Positions 1 through 7,844 of a DNA stretch of 33,189 nt are shown in pieces. The DNA is taken from NCBI GenBank assembly GCA_030018905.1, contig JASEHJ010000010.1, positions 1 through 33,189 on the forward strand. Direction: 5' to 3'. Position 1 is the stretch's first letter. The number at the start of each line of letters is the position of its first letter. A program made the position numbers and the translations under genes. The notes beneath the pieces are model-generated. The model saw nothing but the letters and a program-made list of their open reading frames with translations. It did no database searches and was not told the DNA's origin. Source of the stretch: a bacterium (GTDB lineage Bacteria > Sysuimicrobiota > Sysuimicrobiia > Sysuimicrobiales > Humicultoraceae).

Positions 1-112
1 GAACGGCGTGCACCACGAACGCCTCGACCGAGGCGTGCCCGAGCTGCTCAAGCGCGGTCTCGATGCGCCTATGAAGCGTCGCCGGGATCGGCACAAGCAC
101 TATGTCCTGCAT
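1..112 (-). CDS. Partial small protein, possibly ribbon-helix-helix type (3' end outside window)
   Basis: An open minus-strand frame of 37 codons starts with ATG at 112 and runs off the left edge. The visible peptide begins MQDIVLVPIPATLHRRIE and ends near EAFVVHAV. The pattern of a short strand, a helix with RRIE, then a second helix with VEAFV resembles ribbon-helix-helix (CopG-like) DNA-binding proteins, but too little is visible to be sure. A good ribosome site (GGAGGG) lies about 7-8 bases upstream of the ATG, and the frame begins 24 bases after the apt stop codon, so it is probably the next cistron of that operon. A GTG two codons upstream is an alternative start. Function is not assigned. 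Confidence 0.5.
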   Translation of the reverse strand, partial: MQDIVLVPIPATLHRRIETALEQLGHASVEAFVVHAV

Positions 113-136
113 AACGACCACCCTCCGTACGGCACC

Positions 137-649
137 TTAGTACGTGAGCACCGAAAACAGGTCCGCCCCCTCCAGCGCGCTTCGGCCGTTCAGGAACGTG
201 AGCTCCACCAGGCAGGCCATCCCCACCACCGTACCGCCCAGGCGCTCAACCAGCCGGCGGGTGGCGTTCAGTGTGCCTCCGGTCGCGATCACGTCGTCCA
301 CTATCACTATCCGCTGTCCGGGGGCGATGGCATCCTCGTGCATCTCCAGCGCCGCCACCCCGTACTCGAGCTGGTACTCCTCGCGGATGGTCTTCCACGG
401 CAACTTGCCGGGCTTGCGTGCCGGCACGAACGCCGCGCCCAGCCTCAACGCCAGCGGCGCGGCCAGGATGTAGCCGCGCGCCTCGATCGCCACGATCACG
501 TCCGGCTGCTTGGGCCGGCAGTAGGCCTCGAGCGCGTCCAGCGCGTGCAAGAACGCCGCCGGCGAGCGCAGCAGGGGGGTGATGTCCCTGAAGATCACGC
601 CCTCGATCGGAAAGCCGGGCACGTCTCGAATGTAGGCCTTGAGGTCCAC
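137..649 (-). CDS. apt: Adenine phosphoribosyltransferase
   Basis: Cytoplasmic purine-salvage enzyme that converts adenine and PRPP to AMP and pyrophosphate. The protein has the PRPP-binding motif VIVDDVIATGGT at residues 115-126, the EARGYI segment and the RKPGKLP loop, all typical of the Apt family. The open frame extends to an ATG at 673, but I prefer GTG at 649: a strong GAGGAGG ribosome site sits 8 bases before it, and the resulting N-terminus (MDLKAY..VPGFPIEGVIFRDIT) matches the known Bacillus subtilis Apt start (MDLKQY), giving the same 170-residue length. It lies 70 bases downstream of the sugar nucleotidyltransferase on the same strand. Apt has no obvious link to glycan synthesis, so it may simply share the transcript. 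Confidence 0.95.
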   Translation of the reverse strand: MDLKAYIRDVPGFPIEGVIFRDITPLLRSPAAFLHALDALEAYCRPKQPDVIVAIEARGYILAAPLALRLGAAFVPARKPGKLPWKTIREEYQLEYGVAALEMHEDAIAPGQRIVIVDDVIATGGTLNATRRLVERLGGTVVGMACLVELTFLNGRSALEGADLFSVLTY

Positions 650-719
650 GAACACCACCTCCTCAGGAGACATGTTGTCGAGAGAAGAAACCTACTCCGG
701 TGACCAGGCAGCGCGGCAT

Positions 720-1697
720 CTATCCGAGTTCGACCTCGGACGAATCGCCCAGGTTGATCCGGGCCGGGCGGCCCGTTACCGAGGCGTGCTCGCCGATGAT
801 AGAGTGTTCCAGCAGCACGCCGTCCAGCGTTGCGGCGGCGTTGACGATGCTGTCCTTGATGACCGAATGAGACACGCGCGCGCCCTCTGCCACCGAGGCG
901 TACGGACCTATCACCGACCCCTCGATCCTGGCCGAGGGATCCACGTAGGACGGTTGTATGACCACCGATCCATCGCACACGTGGCAGGGCAGTGGTTCCG
1001 CTGACAGCAACTCGCGGTTCGCCTCCAGCAACGCCTCGGACGTCCCGCAGTCAAACCAGCCGGTAATGTGAAAGGTCCGCATTCGCTCTCCAGCCTCGAC
1101 CATCATCTGCAGCGCGTCAGCCAGCCAGTACTCACCGCGCACATGTCGCCCCTCGTTGATGAGTCGCTCAAGGCACCCGGCGAGCAGCAGAGGGTTCCGG
1201 ATCAGGTAGACCCCCACGATGGCCAGGTTGCTCGGTGGAACCTCGGGCTTCTCGACCAGGCGGCGCACGTGGCCGTCGGACACCTCCACGACCCCGAAGC
1301 GGCGGGCGTCGGCCACCTGGCGAACCCCTATGGCGGACTCCTCAAGCGCAAGCACGCGCGGAAGGTCGGCCTTGATAATGGTGTCGCCCATGATGATCAG
1401 GACACCCTCGCCGTTCAGATGCTCCCGCGCCACATAGATCGCATGCCCGTTGCCCAGCGCCTCTTTCTGTTCCACGAAATGGACAGGGATCTTGTAACGG
1501 CCTCGGACGAACTCCTCGATCTTCTCGCCCAGGTGCCCGACGACCAGCACCGCCTCGTCCACGCCTGCCGCGACCAGCTCGTCGAGGATGTGCCCAAGAA
1601 TCGGGCGGCCGGCCACGTGCATGAGCGCCTTGGGTTGGGTATGGGTATGCGGCCTCAGGCGGCGGCCGACTCCGGCAACGGGAATAATGGCTTTCAT
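720..1697 (-). CDS. Sugar-1-phosphate nucleotidyltransferase with C-terminal left-handed beta-helix
   Basis: 325 residues. The N-terminus carries the nucleotidyltransferase signature (GVGRRLRPHTHTQPKAL, residues 9-25), followed by LIIMGDTII and VEKPEVPPSNLA, as in RmlA/GalU/mannose-1-phosphate guanylyltransferase-type enzymes. From about residue 245 the sequence turns into hexapeptide-like repeats (SYVDPSARIEGSVIGPYASVAEGARV), a left-handed beta-helix as found in long glucose-1-phosphate thymidylyltransferases. The expected role is to activate a sugar-1-phosphate to an NDP-sugar for the glycosyltransferases in this operon; the phosphohexomutase at 7845-9221 could feed it. The sugar and nucleotide cannot be read from the sequence. 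No rmlB, rmlC or rmlD is visible here. The ribosome site before ATG 1697 is weak. Confidence 0.9.
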   Translation of the reverse strand: MKAIIPVAGVGRRLRPHTHTQPKALMHVAGRPILGHILDELVAAGVDEAVLVVGHLGEKIEEFVRGRYKIPVHFVEQKEALGNGHAIYVAREHLNGEGVLIIMGDTIIKADLPRVLALEESAIGVRQVADARRFGVVEVSDGHVRRLVEKPEVPPSNLAIVGVYLIRNPLLLAGCLERLINEGRHVRGEYWLADALQMMVEAGERMRTFHITGWFDCGTSEALLEANRELLSAEPLPCHVCDGSVVIQPSYVDPSARIEGSVIGPYASVAEGARVSHSVIKDSIVNAAATLDGVLLEHSIIGEHASVTGRPARINLGDSSEVELG

Positions 1698-1737
1698 GGT
1701 AGTAGGCTACTTCGCGCCATCGAGGGCATCTCCCCCC

Positions 1738-3138
1738 TCATCTCCCCCCGTGCCGGAACACGTGACCGACGGTGCGGATGATGATCTGCGCATCGAGCAG
1801 CACCGAGCGATGCTTGATGTAGAACAGATCGTAGCGGAGCTTCACGATGGCATCCTCGACCGAGTCGGCGTACCCGAAGTTGACCTGCGCCCATCCGGCC
1901 ACGCCCGGCTGGACGCTGAGACGCGTTCGGTAGTAGGGAATCAGCGCCTCCAGCTCGGTGACCATCTCGGGCCGCTCGGGTCGAGGCCCCACCACGCTCA
2001 TCTCGCCACGCAGGATGTTGACGGCCTGGGGCAGCTCATCGAGGTGGAACCGCCGCAGCGCCCGACCGACCCTTGTTACTCGGGGGTCGTTGATACCGGC
2101 CCACTGTACGCCGTTGGACTCCGCGTCGCCGACCATGGTGCGGAACTTCAAGAGCACGAACTCCCGTCCTCCACGGCCAACCCGGCGCTGGCGGTAGAAG
2201 ACCGGGCCCCGGTCCTCGAGCCAAAGGGCAGCCGCCACCAAGGGTGTCATCACAGCCGTCGCCAGCAGGCCAACCGCGGCTAGGAGGAGATCGGCCAGGC
2301 GCTTGAACGTGTCGTAGAGCGCAGGGGGAGGACGATCCAGCGGCAGCGCTATGTGTAGGTTGCCATCGGCGTGCTCGATTGGAACCTGTCCGGTGAGATC
2401 TTCGAGCAGCCGGTGCACCGGCGTCACCGTGGCGCCGCGCTCCTGGCATTTCACCAGGGAGCGCAGGAGGTCGCCGTCGGCGCTGCCGGTACAGGCCACG
2501 ACCACCTCGGAGACCTGGGCCTGCTCCAGCACACCGGGAAGATCGCGGTAGTTGCCCAGCACCGGCAGCCCGTCCACCTTCTGTCCCTGGACCGCCGGGT
2601 CGCTGTCAACGAATCCCGCGGGCACGTACTCGGTGCGGCCGTACTTCCGTATTGCCGCCAGTACCTCCCGGCCCACCTTGCCGGCACCCACGATCACCAC
2701 CCGGTGGCGGAACGACGGCTGAACCAGGACGAGCGCGTAGAACGCCCTCCACGCGGCAACGAAAACCGTGGTGGTACCGAAGAACCACAGCAGCGTCAGG
2801 CGCGAGGGCAGGAGGTTAGGCGTCACGTAGGGGAGAGTCAGGTAGAGCGCATCAGCCGTCACGACGGCGAGCGCCGCACGGATGGGTCCTGCGGGCAGGC
2901 GGGCTGCAAGCCGCAGATCGTAGAGCTCGGCCACCGACGCCGCGACCGCCCACGCTGCCGAGAGCAGGACAAACCAGAACGTCCGCCCGGCAACCGTGCT
3001 TGCCGCCAGCGGGAAGTGGAGTCGTACGGACAGGGTGACGAGCAGCGCGAGGTTCAACAAGGCCAGATCCAGAAACGCCAGGAGGACCTTGCGTTCCGAG
3101 ATCTGAAGCGGCTGTCGGAACTCGCGCGGGCTCTTCAT
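1738..3138 (-). CDS. Polyprenyl glycosylphosphotransferase (WcaJ/undecaprenyl-phosphate sugar-1-phosphate transferase type)
   Basis: About 466 residues, the usual length for the family. The N-terminal third is hydrophobic with several membrane segments (for example VLLAFLDLALLNLALLVTL). A central Rossmann-like CoA_binding_3 region follows (VVIVGAGKVGREVLAAI). The C-terminal bacterial sugar transferase domain starts near residue 277 (KRLADLLLAAVGLL) with the signatures LLKFRTM and HLDELPQAVNILRGEMSVVGPRPE near residue 364, where the D-E pair is the catalytic dyad of the family. It should start glycan synthesis by moving a sugar-1-phosphate onto undecaprenyl phosphate at the inner membrane. ATG 3138 overlaps the preceding TGA by ATGA; an ATG at 3147 is an alternative. 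Confidence 0.95.
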   Translation of the reverse strand: MKSPREFRQPLQISERKVLLAFLDLALLNLALLVTLSVRLHFPLAASTVAGRTFWFVLLSAAWAVAASVAELYDLRLAARLPAGPIRAALAVVTADALYLTLPYVTPNLLPSRLTLLWFFGTTTVFVAAWRAFYALVLVQPSFRHRVVIVGAGKVGREVLAAIRKYGRTEYVPAGFVDSDPAVQGQKVDGLPVLGNYRDLPGVLEQAQVSEVVVACTGSADGDLLRSLVKCQERGATVTPVHRLLEDLTGQVPIEHADGNLHIALPLDRPPPALYDTFKRLADLLLAAVGLLATAVMTPLVAAALWLEDRGPVFYRQRRVGRGGREFVLLKFRTMVGDAESNGVQWAGINDPRVTRVGRALRRFHLDELPQAVNILRGEMSVVGPRPERPEMVTELEALIPYYRTRLSVQPGVAGWAQVNFGYADSVEDAIVKLRYDLFYIKHRSVLLDAQIIIRTVGHVFRHGGR

Positions 3139-5189
3139 GGCGCCCATGAGGCCGGGTCGGGCATTGGGCGGGTCCGCCCAGAAAGCGCACGCTCGTAGAC
3201 GGCGGCGGTCTCTGCCAGCATCCGCTCCTCGGTGAAGTGCTCAAGCGCCCGGCTCCTGCCTGCCTCTCCCATGCGGCGGCGAAGGACGGGGTCGGCCAGC
3301 AACCGATCCAGCGCCAGCGCCAGCGCCTCAGGATTCTCAGGCGGGACGAGGAACCCGGTCTTTCCGTGCACCACCGCCTCCGAAACGCCACCGACATCCG
3401 TCGCGACAACCGGCAGGCCGCTCATCATGGCTTCAATGACGGCAAGCGGCATTCCCTCCCATCGGCTTGACAGAACGAAGACGTCCGCGGAGCGGAGCAA
3501 CACGGGCACGTCGTCGCGGGCCCCGATCACTGTGACGCGTACTTCCAGCCCTTGCTTGCGGATCAACGCCTCGACCTCCGGGCGTATGGGGCCTTCTCCT
3601 ACTAGCAGAAGGCGGTGCGCCGATCCGACGCGCGCCCAGGCGTTCACCAGCGTAACCGGGTCCTTGGGCTCCTTGAACCTGCCGACCATCACGGCCGTAC
3701 ACGGTTCGCCGGTCCCACTCCCGCCTTCTCCCGCCACGGCATCCACCAGCCAGGGTTCCGGTGCGATGCCGTTGGGAATCACTTCCAGCCTCCCGGACGG
3801 CCCTATCCCCGCCCGCAGCGCCGCCTCCCTGTCGTGGTGCGAGACGCAGATGATGGTTGTCGTCAGCCGGGCGGCCGTCCTCTCTGCCAGCGCGAGAAGG
3901 GCACGGATGATAGGGGGCCACCAAGATCCGGCGAACGGCCATCCGTGGCATGTGAACAGCACCGCAGGTATCCTGGCGGCCCTTGCCGCGACTCTCCCCA
4001 ACAGCCCCGCCTTGGTGCTGTGACAGTGCACCAGTGCGAACCTCTCCCTGCGCATCCAACGCGAGAGCCGCACGAGGGTGGCCAGATCGGCCAGCGGGCG
4101 GGGAGCACGGGTCAGTCCTGGAATCTCCACGACGCGAATGCCTTCCTCTTGTAGGCGGACCACCAGCGGCCCGCCCGGACCACACGCCACGGTCACGTCG
4201 TAGAGGTGACGGAAGCCCCGCGCCAGCGCAAGGACGTGCGCCTGGGCCCCGCCCAAATCCGAGAGCGTAATCACGTGCAGGACGCGGGGGCGGGCGTGCG
4301 GCAATCGCGCCGCCTGCTCCGGGCCGGTGGCTGCGCGGAGGACTTCGCCTGCCCTCACCCAGCCCCACACCCGGCCGCTCAGTTCGGCCCAGTGGTAGCC
4401 GGCCTCATCCTTGCGAAACCGCAGCAGCGCAAGCATCATCCGGGCCGCGGGGCCGGCCCAGGAGCGCCGTAGAACATGCCAGAACGGGAAGCGGTGCTTG
4501 CGCATGACATAGCCGGTCCCACGGCCGTAGGCGAGAGCCCGGGCCCTGGCCTGCCGATCGTAGGCCCACACAGATGGGTTGTGATGTACCGCGAGCGCCG
4601 CCGTGTAGAACACCCGCATCCCCGCAGCCAGGCCCCGCAGGATGTAGTCAGTCTCCTCCCCCGCCCCCCAGGGCGTGCCGGCCCCAGGGCCGAGGTGCGG
4701 GTCGAACCCGCCTGCCTGTTCGATGAATCGCCGGCGCACGAAGAGCGCGTAGGTTACCGCCAGCCACCCGGCGTTGTGCCGGGTCACGCGCACCTCGCCG
4801 GGCGCTCCCCTGATCATCGAGGCTGCGCCCCGCTCGTCCACCGAGCTGACCATCAACCCGTCCCACTCCGGGTGCGCTTCGAAGAACCGCGCCACACCCT
4901 CGAGCAGGTCGGGAGGATACCAGCAGTCGTCGTCGGGGAACCCCACGATCTCCCCTGTGGCGTGCTGCAACCCGGCGTTCCTCGCCCGCGAGGCTCCCGG
5001 CGGGCTGTGCAGGTGAACGAGGGGGAAACGATCTCGGTGGGGTTCGAGCAGGCGCGCCACCCGGTCGTCGGGGTTCTGATCGACCACTACTAGGTCGAAG
5101 TCGCGGCAGGTCTGAGCCGCCAGGGAGGCCAGGAACCGCTCTGGCTCGACCGTGCGGTTCGCGGTCGCAAGCACCAGGGAGATCTTCAT
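3135..5189 (-). CDS. Bifunctional glycosyltransferase, GT2-GT4 fusion
   Basis: 684 residues with two catalytic modules. Residues 1 to about 290 are a GT-A-fold GT2 domain: MKISLVLATANR, VVVDQNPDD and the metal-binding VGFPDDDCWYPPDLLEG near residue 88. From about residue 300 a GT-B-fold GT4 domain begins (RPRVLHVITLSDLGGAQAHV) and carries the E-x7-E motif SRWEGMPLAVIEAM near residue 577 and GLPVVATDVGG. Both modules look intact, so the protein probably adds two sugars in sequence to the lipid-linked glycan. It overlaps both neighbours by 4 bases (ATGA). Donor and acceptor cannot be inferred. No frameshift is needed to explain the fusion. Confidence 0.93.
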   Translation of the reverse strand: MKISLVLATANRTVEPERFLASLAAQTCRDFDLVVVDQNPDDRVARLLEPHRDRFPLVHLHSPPGASRARNAGLQHATGEIVGFPDDDCWYPPDLLEGVARFFEAHPEWDGLMVSSVDERGAASMIRGAPGEVRVTRHNAGWLAVTYALFVRRRFIEQAGGFDPHLGPGAGTPWGAGEETDYILRGLAAGMRVFYTAALAVHHNPSVWAYDRQARARALAYGRGTGYVMRKHRFPFWHVLRRSWAGPAARMMLALLRFRKDEAGYHWAELSGRVWGWVRAGEVLRAATGPEQAARLPHARPRVLHVITLSDLGGAQAHVLALARGFRHLYDVTVACGPGGPLVVRLQEEGIRVVEIPGLTRAPRPLADLATLVRLSRWMRRERFALVHCHSTKAGLLGRVAARAARIPAVLFTCHGWPFAGSWWPPIIRALLALAERTAARLTTTIICVSHHDREAALRAGIGPSGRLEVIPNGIAPEPWLVDAVAGEGGSGTGEPCTAVMVGRFKEPKDPVTLVNAWARVGSAHRLLLVGEGPIRPEVEALIRKQGLEVRVTVIGARDDVPVLLRSADVFVLSSRWEGMPLAVIEAMMSGLPVVATDVGGVSEAVVHGKTGFLVPPENPEALALALDRLLADPVLRRRMGEAGRSRALEHFTEERMLAETAAVYERALSGRTRPMPDPASWAP

Positions 5190-5974
5190 GGCGCCGGGCC
5201 CGCGGGCCGGGCGAGCTTCTCGAAGGTGGAGAACAGTGTAATCGCGGCAAGAGTGCGCAGCAGCCCCAATCGCGCCCGTAGGGGGAGGCGCAGCCGTTCG
5301 ATCGCTAGCCGCTGCAGCCTCAACTTCTCGCGCTGGGCGAGACCGCGCGCCACGGCCTGGGACCGGCTGCCCGGCCGTGTCTTCCGCACCACCACCAGCA
5401 CGTCGGGGAGATTGGCCACCAGGTGCGACTCGGCGATGCGGATGAACAGCTCATAGTCCTCGAAGAGCGTGTCGGCGTAGGGACCGACGGCTTCCATGGC
5501 CCGGCGTCGGACCAACGCGGCCGTGTGCACTATCGGGTTCCCCCACCCCATCGCCAGGCGGATTGCACGGTCCGACTTGGGGCGCAGGTAGAGACGATCC
5601 TGCCCCCGCGCGTCTCGAATCATCACGTCGGCGCCCACCAGCGCGATCTCCCGATGCGTGTCCAAGAACGCCACCTGGCGGCTCAGGCGCTCCGGCAGCC
5701 ACAGGTCGTCGGCGTCCTGGGGGGCGAGGAACTCCCCTGACGACGCCGCGACCGCCAGGTTCAGCGCTGCGGCGCGGCCGATGCGGGGCTGCCGGATCAC
5801 GCGGACCCTCGGGTCGCTAAGGGCCTCGACGACCTCGGTCGTCCGGTCGTCCGATCCGTCGTCCACCACCACGACCTCGAAGTCCTGGTAGGACTGCGCC
5901 AGCACGCTGCCGACGGCCTCGGCGATAAGGGCTTCCTCGTTGCGTGCGGTGATGACGACGCTGACCCGGGGCAC
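5186..5974 (-). CDS. Glycosyltransferase family 2
   Basis: 262 residues. Typical GT2 features: MPRVSVVITARNEEALIAEAVGSVLAQS, the nucleotide-binding VVVVDDGSDD near residue 35, and the DxD-type LAPQDADDLWLPERL. The C-terminus (about residues 205-262) is helical and basic. The start is a GTG at 5974 with an AGGTG ribosome site 6 bases upstream; this site overlaps the stop codon of the ligase gene at 5984. It sits between the ligase and the GT2-GT4 fusion, so it is expected to extend the same surface glycan. Its sugar specificity is unknown. Confidence 0.93.
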   Translation of the reverse strand: MPRVSVVITARNEEALIAEAVGSVLAQSYQDFEVVVVDDGSDDRTTEVVEALSDPRVRVIRQPRIGRAAALNLAVAASSGEFLAPQDADDLWLPERLSRQVAFLDTHREIALVGADVMIRDARGQDRLYLRPKSDRAIRLAMGWGNPIVHTAALVRRRAMEAVGPYADTLFEDYELFIRIAESHLVANLPDVLVVVRKTRPGSRSQAVARGLAQREKLRLQRLAIERLRLPLRARLGLLRTLAAITLFSTFEKLARPAGPAP

Positions 5975-5983
5975 AGGCGCACC

Positions 5984-7228
5984 TCAGCGGCGGACGTTCC
6001 AGGCGGCCAGTCCAAGCAGAACCCACAGGTGCCGCCAGTGCAGCGTGTCTATCACAAACCCGTTCAGCAGTTGCCCGACGAGGATTGCCAGGATCGTGGC
6101 CCCACTGAGCCCGGCCCTGACGATGTGCAGAACCAGGAAGGCCGCGAAGGGCACAAACGCGAGCAGCCCGTTTTCGGCCAGAATCCGGAGGTAGAGACTG
6201 TGGGTAGCGTAAGCGTGCACGTCCTCGAACTGGCCCGGGCCCATGCCCAGCGCCCAGGATGAAAAGCTACGGCCGACGACGGCTCGCTCCTGCACGTCAA
6301 ACCTGACGCTATCGTAGTCCTCCAGCCCGACACGCCCCAGGACAACAGGACCGAGATCGTGCGCGAGGACAAACACCAGAACTACCGCAAGGCCGAGGGC
6401 GAGGGCGAAAGCGGCGCGCCGCACCTGCGCGTACTCGCGCCGCCGCAGGGCGAGGGCCGCCATGATCACAAGCGTGACGGCTCCTGCCAGTACGGCTCCC
6501 CGCGACAGACTCATGACAAGGCCAAGCAGCAGGACGGCCGTGGCCCGCGCCCATCTGGCCTGACCTCCGGCCATCACCCGATCCACCGACCATGCCAGAG
6601 GCAGGACGAGGAATCCTCCAAATACGTTGGGGTCTTTGAAGGTGCCTTGCCAGCGAGGACCCCGCAGATAGATCAGGTGCTCCAGATTCGCCACATCATA
6701 GAAGGCCAGGAGCGTGAGCGCGGTTGTTGCCAGCGCGGCGACGACAATGCCGGCGATGACGGCCTGACGCATATTCTGTTGTATCAACCCGGCCACGGCA
6801 AGGTAGAGCAGAGCCAGGTATCCGGTTATCGCGACGTACCGGATCGCCGTGGCGAGATCGTCCGCCCGCGCCACCGACACCACCGAGAGGCCCACGAATG
6901 CCGCCAGGGTCCAGAAGCGCGCGTCAAGGCGGACCCAAATGTGCCGCCCGGCCATTCCGGCGGCCAGCGCCACCGGCACCAGCATGTCGAACGGCGCCGG
7001 TTCCATCTGAACCACCGCTATTGTGGCGAAGGTGGCCAGGAGGAAACTGCGGTAGTCCGCCAGAGCCCACGCGAAGTAGAGCGGGAACCCCGAGAGGGTG
7101 AGGAGCACCACTCCCTGGGCGGGCAGCATCCTGGCGATGGAGATCACGACCACCGCCGAGAGGTGTGCTAGACCCGCGGCAACGAGCAGGTGCCGGTATC
7201 GGCCGCACCATGCCGCGAGAAGGGTCAT
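5984..7228 (-). CDS. O-antigen ligase/polymerase-like membrane protein (Wzy_C family)
   Basis: 414 residues, strongly hydrophobic throughout, with around ten or more membrane segments. It carries Wzy_C/WaaL hallmarks: LSRGAVLAG after the mid-protein helices, a large outer loop, and GMGPGQFEDVHAYATHSLYLRILAENGLLAFV, where the paired H-S-L-Y-L and A-E-N-G segments match the family. The protein should join or polymerise lipid-linked glycans on the outer face of the inner membrane. Ligase and polymerase cannot be told apart from sequence alone. Its ATG (7228) overlaps the toxin stop codon as ATGA, so its translation is probably coupled to the toxin-antitoxin genes upstream. Confidence 0.9.
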   Translation of the reverse strand: MTLLAAWCGRYRHLLVAAGLAHLSAVVVISIARMLPAQGVVLLTLSGFPLYFAWALADYRSFLLATFATIAVVQMEPAPFDMLVPVALAAGMAGRHIWVRLDARFWTLAAFVGLSVVSVARADDLATAIRYVAITGYLALLYLAVAGLIQQNMRQAVIAGIVVAALATTALTLLAFYDVANLEHLIYLRGPRWQGTFKDPNVFGGFLVLPLAWSVDRVMAGGQARWARATAVLLLGLVMSLSRGAVLAGAVTLVIMAALALRRREYAQVRRAAFALALGLAVVLVFVLAHDLGPVVLGRVGLEDYDSVRFDVQERAVVGRSFSSWALGMGPGQFEDVHAYATHSLYLRILAENGLLAFVPFAAFLVLHIVRAGLSGATILAILVGQLLNGFVIDTLHWRHLWVLLGLAAWNVRR

Positions 7229-7476
7229 CTGCGATAGGCCTCTCGACGGTGCCGGATGTACTGGACCTCAACGCTATCAGGGCCGACGATTCTGAAAATG
7301 ATCCGGTGCTCGCCGGTCCTGAGTTTCCAATACCCATCCCAGTCACCGTGCAGCCGATCTCCTGATCTCGGGTCCTCCGCCAGTTGATCCAGCGCGATTG
7401 CGATCGTTCGACGAATCCTGGGGGGCAACTTGCGAGTATCCCGTAGGGCCCGTCGGGTGAAGCGAATCTCAGCCAT
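7225..7476 (-). CDS. RelE/ParE-superfamily toxin
   Basis: 83 residues, a typical length. MAEIRFTRRALRDTRKLPPRIRRTI, a short helix pair, GDWDGYWKLRTGEHRIIFRI and VEVQYIRHRREAYRR match the RelE/Txe fold, including the conserved basic residues in the central strand and the R-rich C-terminal region (IRHRREAY). Family knowledge: RelE-type toxins cleave mRNA at the ribosome, while ParE members poison gyrase; the R-H-R-x-x-Y ending looks more RelE-like. ATG 7476 shares one base with the antitoxin stop (TGATG) and has a GAGG ribosome site; a TTG at 7479 is an alternative. The gene then overlaps the O-antigen ligase gene by 4 bases. Confidence 0.9.
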   Translation of the reverse strand: MAEIRFTRRALRDTRKLPPRIRRTIAIALDQLAEDPRSGDRLHGDWDGYWKLRTGEHRIIFRIVGPDSVEVQYIRHRREAYRR

Positions 7477-7763
7477 CAACGCCTCTTCTGGGATCCGCGT
7501 CGAGGTGGACGACCAAAGACGTCTTCGTACGAGTATATCCGCCCGGCCCTAGCGTCAGCCTGCGCCTCCCGCAGCGCCCGCAGCGCCCCTGGATCGGCCA
7601 TCTCCTCGGCGGTAGCCATCAGGCTGTTATACTCGCCGGCGCCCAGGAGTACGGCCACCGGGGTTCTGTCACGAGTTATGACAACCTGCTCGCCGTCCTC
7701 GGCCGCGTGGATCAGCCTCGCGAGTTGCTGATGAGCCTCTTTGACTCCGACGGTCTTCGCCAT
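7476..7763 (-). CDS. Phd/YefM-family antitoxin
   Basis: 95 residues. The N-terminal half (MAKTVGVKEAHQQLARLIHAAEDGEQVVITRDRTPVAVLLGAGEYNSL) is a standard Phd/YefM DNA-binding and dimerisation domain. The C-terminal part (about residues 55-95), rich in Ala, Arg and Asp, would wrap the toxin. It precedes the toxin gene and overlaps it by one base, the usual antitoxin-first order. The gene has its own promoter with a perfect palindrome inside it (7785-7814), which fits autoregulation. A GAGGTGA ribosome site lies 7 bases before the ATG. Unusually, it is the first cistron of a polysaccharide gene run. Confidence 0.92.
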   Translation of the reverse strand: MAKTVGVKEAHQQLARLIHAAEDGEQVVITRDRTPVAVLLGAGEYNSLMATAEEMADPGALRALREAQADARAGRIYSYEDVFGRPPRRGSQKRR

Positions 7764-7784
7764 GGAGCGGTCACCTCACCCATT

Positions 7785-7814
7785 AGTATATACCTGGGTA
7801 TATACCTGCGTCAA
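7785..7814 (-). promoter_or_regulatory. Antitoxin promoter with embedded palindromic operator
   Basis: On the minus strand there is a -35 box TTGACG (7814-7809), an 18-base spacer and a -10 box TATACT (7790-7785). The spacer contains most of a perfect 8-base inverted repeat, TATATACC-TG-GGTATATA (7787-7804), followed by a further CCTG that repeats half of the site. A protein bound to this palindrome would block RNA polymerase. Phd/YefM antitoxins are known to repress their own promoters through such palindromes, so this is the likely operator. The predicted transcript start, near 7778, leaves a leader of about 15 bases. Confidence 0.75.
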
Positions 7815-7844
7815 TACTCGTTGGTGACTGCTCCCATCGCGGCC

